Positions 6,606-9,680 of a DNA stretch of 9,680 nt are shown here, one piece after another. The position numbers and the translations under genes are program-made. Location of the stretch: contig DNXU01000436.1 in the NCBI GenBank assembly GCA_003505715.1, positions 1 through 9,680 of the forward strand, in the 5' to 3' direction. Below the pieces are notes generated by a model. The model was not told the DNA's origin. It saw only the letters and a list, made by a program, of their open reading frames with translations, and did not search any database. Source of the stretch: Cyanobacteria bacterium UBA8803. Its GTDB lineage: Bacteria > Cyanobacteriota > Cyanobacteriia > Cyanobacteriales > Coleofasciculaceae. The number at the start of each line of letters is the position of its first letter. Position 1 is the first letter of the stretch.

Positions 6606-7746
6606 ACTCCTCAATAATACTGACATCATCAAGGGCAAGTTTGAGACTAAAATCGGTTCCCGGTACTACCCGAAATTCTCTCAATTGAATCCAGAGATCC
6701 GAACCTCGTGATTGCACTTCTTGCAGAGTTTCACTACCTTCTGAAAGTAGCGATAGTTTGAGCTGAGAAGGCAAATAGCGATCGCCTGTAGCTGGATGGA
6801 CTTGAACCAGAATCTTAATTTTGCGATCGCGCTCCTGGGTAAGAGCCATGATCAAAGCGATCGGCTTAGTCCCCAGTTGCATTCCCAAATCTACCAGCTT
6901 GGCCCGCATAACATCAGCTTCAGGAAATAGCCGCCGTAAACCAGGGCCTGCTTTGCGTAAACCCCTACTGCCGCGAAATTCAAATTGTGGGTTATTCTCA
7001 GTACCAAAAAGGTCTTCAACCGCTTGCCACCCAGCGTCAAAGATATTGGCAAACCACTGACCTAAGTTTAACGGAGAAACACTTGTGCGATCGCCTGCTA
7101 CATTAGCTGGTGCGCTACTCACAAGAGATTCAACCTCTTCCCATTCCGGTGCAAAGTCATTTTCCAACCACTGAGTCAGGACTGTCAGTTGCCGTTGTCG
7201 TCGATCTAAAGATGCCAGATGTTCTAATAAAGCATCTACTGATTCCAACTCGCTTAAGGATAACTCACCGTTACCAGCAGTTTTAGCAAATCCCAATAGC
7301 GTCGCTTGTTTCGTATCTGCATCAATCTCAACCACCACATACCCAATGCGCTCATCCCACACTTCTGGAGGAATACTACAAGTAGCAGCAGGAGCGTTAC
7401 AACTTTGAGTTCCCCCCAGGTTTGGGGGACTAGGGGGGGTTAAGTCCTGATTTTGTACCAGCAGTGGGCGACATTCCAATTTACCCAACCCCCTCACCTG
7501 TAAGTCTGCGATATCTGCACACATCCGGACAACTGGGTTCCAGCTATCGCTTTGTCTCAAGTCAGTTTCAATCTCTATCAGTTGCAAATAGTCATGTACC
7601 GCTAAGACAGCTAGGGTATTAAGATAGACCTGCTGTGCCTTTTGGGAATTGGGTTGCTGAGCGGCAAACTGTTGAGCGATCTGGAGATTACTCTGGGTGA
7701 TAGGCATTGGTAAAGACATTTGTATTAGTGTTTCGGTGTTTGACAT
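6595..7746 (-). CDS. DUF1822 family protein
   Basis: A 383-residue member of DUF1822, a family largely restricted to cyanobacteria and of unknown function. The diagnostic N-terminal block is clear: MPITQSNLQIAQQFAAQQ, then VYLNTLAVLAVHDYLQLIEI and ETDLRQSDSWNPVVRM (residues about 14-75). The middle (about 130-160, GYVVVEIDADTKQATLLGF) and the C-terminal half (RLFPEADVMRAKLVDLGMQL, IKILVQVHPATGDRYLPSQL) also fit the family. I start at ATG 7746, 22 bp after the sigma-like gene's stop; a TTG at 7794 would overlap that gene and add an atypical leader. Before the ATG there is only a weak purine-rich AAGAAAG. Residues about 101-115 (DLTPPSPPNLGGTQS) appear to be an in-frame insertion of a cyanobacterial palindromic repeat between conserved blocks. 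The protein has no signal peptide or membrane segment. Position directly after a sigma-like gene is a common arrangement, so a regulatory or assembly role is plausible but unproven. Confidence 0.9.
   Translation of the reverse strand: MSNTETLIQMSLPMPITQSNLQIAQQFAAQQPNSQKAQQVYLNTLAVLAVHDYLQLIEIETDLRQSDSWNPVVRMCADIADLQVRGLGKLECRPLLVQNQDLTPPSPPNLGGTQSCNAPAATCSIPPEVWDERIGYVVVEIDADTKQATLLGFAKTAGNGELSLSELESVDALLEHLASLDRRQRQLTVLTQWLENDFAPEWEEVESLVSSAPANVAGDRTSVSPLNLGQWFANIFDAGWQAVEDLFGTENNPQFEFRGSRGLRKAGPGLRRLFPEADVMRAKLVDLGMQLGTKPIALIMALTQERDRKIKILVQVHPATGDRYLPSQLKLSLLSEGSETLQEVQSRGSDLWIQLREFRVVPGTDFSLKLALDDVSIIEEFTL
7409..7443. repeat. G/C-rich palindromic cyanobacterial repeat inside the DUF1822 gene
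   Basis: A C-run (7412-7417), a G-run (7424-7428) and a second G-run (7433-7439) form alternative hairpins, e.g. TCCCCC at 7411-7416 with GGGGGA at 7424-7429. On the minus strand it encodes LTPPSPPNLGGTQ, a peptide typical of this dispersed repeat when it sits in cyanobacterial coding regions. The frame is kept. Confidence 0.7.
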
Positions 7747-7768
7747 AATTGCTTTCTTGTCTGTTGAC

Positions 7769-8395
7769 TTATAGATATCCTTGGGATTCAGCAAATTTTC
7801 GCAACCGGGGGAGGCATTGACGTTGGTAAAAGTTGGCTAGGGTTGAAACCGGACAGTTCAATTCTGCTGCTAAGGTTGCCCAGGCTGTCTCTGGTGGCAA
7901 GCGGCGTAAAATTAAGAGTTGGCAGGTTAAGTCCGAACGCCCTTTAATATGAATGCTCCGCAACTCCCCATCGGGATCTGTTTCTACCCAAATTTGGGTT
8001 TCTTTCAAAATGTCTGGAATATCGGGGGGAGCAGGCAAATTCGCGATCGGATCGGTTGAATTCTCCGTATAGGGAAATGGGTGAGGCACTATAAAGTTTT
8101 GTTCCTGCCAGTCCCTGATCTGAAAATCTTGCAGTCGTCTCTTGAGATATCCATTCAACCAAGTGGTCAAACTACTTCTGTCCGGCTGATATCTGCTTTC
8201 TCCTTCGCACAGATTCCGATAGAGATACAGCCAAGTCTGTTGCAGTGCGTCTTCATAATAGAGTGAATTCTCCCGCCAGAGTTTGCCAGATTGAAGGATG
8301 GCTCGAATCAGCCGATTAAATCCTTGACCCCGCTTAGTACTACCAGAGGGATGCTCACAAGTTTGGCAGACAAGCTCACACAATTTTATATCCAT
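7769..8395 (-). CDS. Sigma-70-like (degenerate ECF-type) protein
   Basis: A 208-residue protein resembling a small sigma factor. Residues about 45-92 (YYEDALQQTWLYLYRNL, RSSLTTWLNGYLKRRLQDF) match sigma region 2, with the aromatic/basic residues used for core binding and -10 melting. Residues about 165-203 (PPETAWATLAAELNCPVS, ANFYQRQCLPRLRKFAESQ) look like a region 4 helix-turn-helix. The linker (about 100-165) is Pro-rich and unlike region 3, so the protein belongs to the divergent cyanobacterial sigma-like group whose promoter targets are unknown. The N-terminus has Cys6, Cys10, Cys13 and His15 close together. It starts at ATG 8395, preceded by GGATTGGGATTGGTGA, which offers only a mediocre ribosome site. 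It is the first gene of the minus-strand cluster and is divergent from the LamG gene across a 201-bp spacer. It could control the downstream cluster, but that is inference. Confidence 0.85.
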   Translation of the reverse strand: MDIKLCELVCQTCEHPSGSTKRGQGFNRLIRAILQSGKLWRENSLYYEDALQQTWLYLYRNLCEGESRYQPDRSSLTTWLNGYLKRRLQDFQIRDWQEQNFIVPHPFPYTENSTDPIANLPAPPDIPDILKETQIWVETDPDGELRSIHIKGRSDLTCQLLILRRLPPETAWATLAAELNCPVSTLANFYQRQCLPRLRKFAESQGYL

Positions 8396-8428
8396 TCACC
8401 AATCCCAATCCTTGATATAGAGTTATCA

Positions 8429-8451
8429 GGCGAAACCAGAGGTTTTTCGCC
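8429..8451. promoter_or_regulatory. Inverted repeat in the divergent region
   Basis: GGCGAAA (8429-8435) and TTTCGCC (8445-8451) are perfect 7-bp inverted arms around nine bases; inner CC/GG can extend the stem with a two-base bulge. There is no T-run, so an operator or leader hairpin of the sigma-like gene is more likely than a terminator. Confidence 0.4.
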
Positions 8452-8583
8452 AAATGCCCAAGAGCGGAGAGGATTTTTGTGAACTTTTGTAAAACTTGTG
8501 CCAACGGCAGCGAAACTTTAGTGCATGAGCCTGACAAAAGAACAGAGATTTACAGGTTCATCTACGCAACACACCATCTCCTT

Positions 8584-8587
8584 AGGA
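8584..8587 (+). promoter_or_regulatory. Ribosome binding site of the LamG gene
   Basis: AGGA lies nine bases before ATG 8597 and supports that start over other in-frame codons. Confidence 0.6.
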
Positions 8588-8596
8588 AAAAGCTAA

Positions 8597-9262
8597 ATGT
8601 CGAGCCAAAGAATTTATTCCTTGCTGCGCAGAGCAGTTGTTTTGAGCGTTTTACCCCTTACCCTGGCGGCTGTGATACCCACCAAGGCACAAGCAAGTTT
8701 ATATTCAACTACAGTTCGTGACCTAGACAATGCAACAGGATACTGGCGGCTGGGCGAATCATCAGGAACTACTGCAATTGACTCTTCTATTTTAGGCAAC
8801 TATAACGGTATCTATAATGGCGGGGTAACTCTAGGTCAGTCTGGAGCAATATTCAATGACCCTGATCCAGCAGCGAGTTTTGATGGAATTAACGATTATG
8901 TTCAAACTTATTTGGACTCAAATCTGCCGGAGCTAACCATCGAAGCCTGGTTCAAATCAGACGTTAATTGGGGAGAACGTTCCATCGTAGATAGCGATGT
9001 GTCTGGTCATTACGGTCATTCACTAATTCAGGGATATTGGAACGGTGATAGTTCACTAGACGTTCAACATCACGATGGACAGTACGACTCTCCTTTTAAT
9101 GTACAGCCAGGAGTTTGGTATCATGCTGTAGCGAGGTTCATGTCAGGTAACGTCGATCTTCATGTCAACGGAACTTTGATTGGCTCAAAAACATTTGTAC
9201 AGTCAACCCCTGACGGAGATAACTTCAGAATCGGCAGACATAATGTGTTCGACCCGCAGTGA
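8597..9262 (+). CDS. LamG-domain secreted protein, truncated by in-frame TGA (PEP-CTERM gene 5' part)
   Basis: A 221-residue product as written. The start is supported by AGGA at 8584-8587, nine bases before the ATG. Residues 1-33 are a Sec signal peptide (RRAVVLSVLPLTLAAVIPT, cut after AQA). Residues about 45-221 form a concanavalin A-like/LamG jelly-roll: GYWRLGESSGTTAIDSS, AASFDGINDYVQTYLDSNLP, LTIEAWFKSD, PGVWYHAVARF, LHVNGTLIGSKTF and FRIGRHNVFD. These domains usually bind carbohydrate or act in adhesion. The frame stops at TGA 9260-9262, just before the usual final LamG strand, and that strand is present in the same frame afterwards. The truncated protein would lack its last beta strand and its sorting signal, so it is probably unstable or released instead of anchored. 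The gene is divergent from the sigma-like gene; no functional link to the cluster is shown. Confidence 0.9.
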   Translation: MSSQRIYSLLRRAVVLSVLPLTLAAVIPTKAQASLYSTTVRDLDNATGYWRLGESSGTTAIDSSILGNYNGIYNGGVTLGQSGAIFNDPDPAASFDGINDYVQTYLDSNLPELTIEAWFKSDVNWGERSIVDSDVSGHYGHSLIQGYWNGDSSLDVQHHDGQYDSPFNVQPGVWYHAVARFMSGNVDLHVNGTLIGSKTFVQSTPDGDNFRIGRHNVFDPQ

Positions 9263-9496
9263 TTCGATGGCACAATTGATGAAGTTGCCATCTACAACTA
9301 CAGCCTGAACGATTGTCAAATTCAAAACCACTACCAAATAGGCACTAGTGGAACGGAACACTCCTGTGTACCCAAGCAGGCTGCTGTTCCCGAACCTGCT
9401 TCTATCTGGGGTATATTCGCACTCGGCACATTCGGAGTTGGTGCCATAGCCAAACGCAAGCTACACAAAAAAATTCACGATGACAGCCTTCGCTAA
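9263..9496 (+). pseudogene. 3' part of LamG/PEP-CTERM gene, cut off by the TGA
   Basis: The same frame continues without shift after the TGA for 77 codons to TAA at 9494-9496, making a 299-codon gene in all. It first supplies the missing LamG strand (FDGTIDEVAIYNYSL). A Cys-containing spacer follows, and then a full PEP-CTERM signal: VPEPAS, a hydrophobic span (IWGIFALGTFGVGAIA) and basic KRK. PEP-CTERM proteins are processed by exosortases, in cyanobacteria by cyanoexosortases, and end up associated with the envelope or exopolysaccharide. No start with a ribosome site precedes this piece and it cannot fold alone, so it is a gene remnant unless the stop is read through or is a sequence error. 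The tail after KRK (LHKKIHDDSLR) is longer than usual. Confidence 0.88.
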
Positions 9497-9508
9497 TTGA
9501 GTTAGTAG

Positions 9509-9535
9509 GGTGCGTTATGCTGGAGCTAACGCACC
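9509..9535. repeat. Hairpin repeat GGTGCGTTA...TAACGCACC after the LamG gene
   Basis: Perfect 9-bp arms at 9509-9517 and 9527-9535 around nine bases, 12 bp past the LamG gene's TAA. The GGTGCGTTA/TAACGCACC palindrome is a dispersed repeat widely seen between cyanobacterial genes. It may also act as a bidirectional transcription barrier, though no T-tract follows. Confidence 0.65.
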
Positions 9536-9590
9536 ATTACCGCTATATAGATAGGACTAAGTGGCGTAAGTCCCGCTCGCTCTCAGACTT

Positions 9591-9627
9591 GGTGCGATTG
9601 GCTTGCAGTTTGTTTGGCGATCGCACC
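9591..9627. repeat. Inverted repeat GGTGCGAT...ATCGCACC
   Basis: Perfect 8-bp arms at 9591-9598 and 9620-9627 with a 21-base loop; the right arm overlaps a HIP1 octamer. Its GGTGCG/CGCACC ends resemble the hairpin at 9509-9535, suggesting related repeats. Confidence 0.45.
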
Positions 9628-9680
9628 TGATATCACATCCAGTTAATTAACCCTAATCAAACCTGTCGCAGGGCGGGTTT

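Larger units (their letters stand above)
8396..8596. other. Divergent intergenic region (sigma-like / LamG)
   Basis: It must hold both divergent promoters. On the minus side TATATC (about 8419-8414) is a possible -10 for the sigma-like gene. I see no convincing -35/-10 pair for the LamG gene. An inverted repeat (8429-8451) and TTTTGT direct repeats (8475-8490) are candidate regulator sites. Confidence 0.4.
609..9624. repeat. HIP1 octamers (GCGATCGC), 11 dispersed copies
   Basis: Copies start at 609, 997, 2688, 3440, 3499, 3566, 4615, 6778, 6823, 7087 and 9617. This density is far above chance and is the classic signature of many cyanobacterial genomes. There is no copy between 1005 and 2687 (haemagglutinin repeats), between 4623 and 6777 (most of the CHAT gene), or between 7095 and 9616. 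The span given covers the set; it is not a continuous element. Confidence 0.85.
9497..9680. other. Non-coding region downstream of the LamG gene
   Basis: I see no gene. It contains two clear inverted repeats (9509-9535 and 9591-9627), a weak one (GGACT 9554-9558 with AGTCC 9569-9573), a HIP1 site, and an AAACC/GGTTT pair at 9659-9680 that may continue past the edge. Confidence 0.5.

Noticed and set aside
7747..7794. TTG 7794 as start of the DUF1822 gene
   Set aside because: It overlaps the end of the sigma-like gene and adds a leader not seen in the family. ATG 7746 fits the family N-terminus.
8479..8721. Plus-strand 80-codon open frame across the LamG start
   Set aside because: It starts in the promoter region in another frame and overlaps a signal-peptide gene that has a ribosome site. 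No domain.
9260..9262. TGA as a selenocysteine or reassigned codon
   Set aside because: The other genes end with standard stops, no SECIS-like element or selenoprotein family is evident, and Trp fits the position in LamG.
9509..9535. Intrinsic terminator of the LamG gene
   Set aside because: The hairpin is strong but followed by ATTACCGCT, not a T-run. Annotated as a dispersed repeat with possible terminator effect only.

Overview
The window looks like chromosomal DNA of a cyanobacterium, probably a large-genome filamentous or colonial one. Three things point there. The HIP1 octamer GCGATCGC occurs 11 times. Several heptanucleotide (STRR-type) tandem arrays and a G/C-rich palindromic repeat of kinds known from cyanobacteria are present. 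The gene families (DUF1822, the degenerate sigma-like protein, CHAT-TPR, and haemagglutinin N-terminal plus CHAT exoproteins) are typical of cyanobacteria. No tRNA, rRNA, CRISPR array or transposase was seen.

Minus strand, read right to left from 8395 to 1, is one co-oriented cluster. It holds a short sigma-70-like protein (8395-7769) and a DUF1822 protein (7746-6595). A roughly 280-bp spacer follows, with an operator-like palindrome, a heptamer array, a strong hairpin and a doubtful small plus-strand ORF. Next come a CHAT protease-like protein with one membrane span and TPRs (6314-4431), and an exported FecR/Fn3-like plus TPR protein translationally coupled to it by a TAGTG overlap (4431-3211). 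Last is a very long secreted protein with a filamentous-haemagglutinin TPS domain, beta-helix repeats, a Pro-rich linker and the beginning of a second CHAT domain. This last gene starts at 3164, runs off the left edge, and is broken by one in-frame TAG at 2150-2148.

Plus strand, right end: a divergent gene (8597-9496) encodes a signal peptide, a LamG-like domain and a C-terminal PEP-CTERM sorting signal. It is also broken by a single in-frame stop (TGA 9260-9262), which cuts off the end of the LamG domain and the whole sorting signal. The region after it (9497-9680) is non-coding and contains inverted repeats.

How the genes may work together (inference): the sigma-like and DUF1822 proteins may regulate or assemble a cell-envelope pathway. 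In it, a membrane-bound CHAT protein (predicted catalytic His235/Cys283, TPRs predicted periplasmic), an exported TPR protein and an exported haemagglutinin-CHAT protein act together. A TpsB/FhaC-type outer-membrane partner would be expected but is not in the window. Both exported surface proteins carry single-base nonsense lesions, so this copy of the system may be decaying or phase-inactivated, or the sequence may contain errors at those two points.
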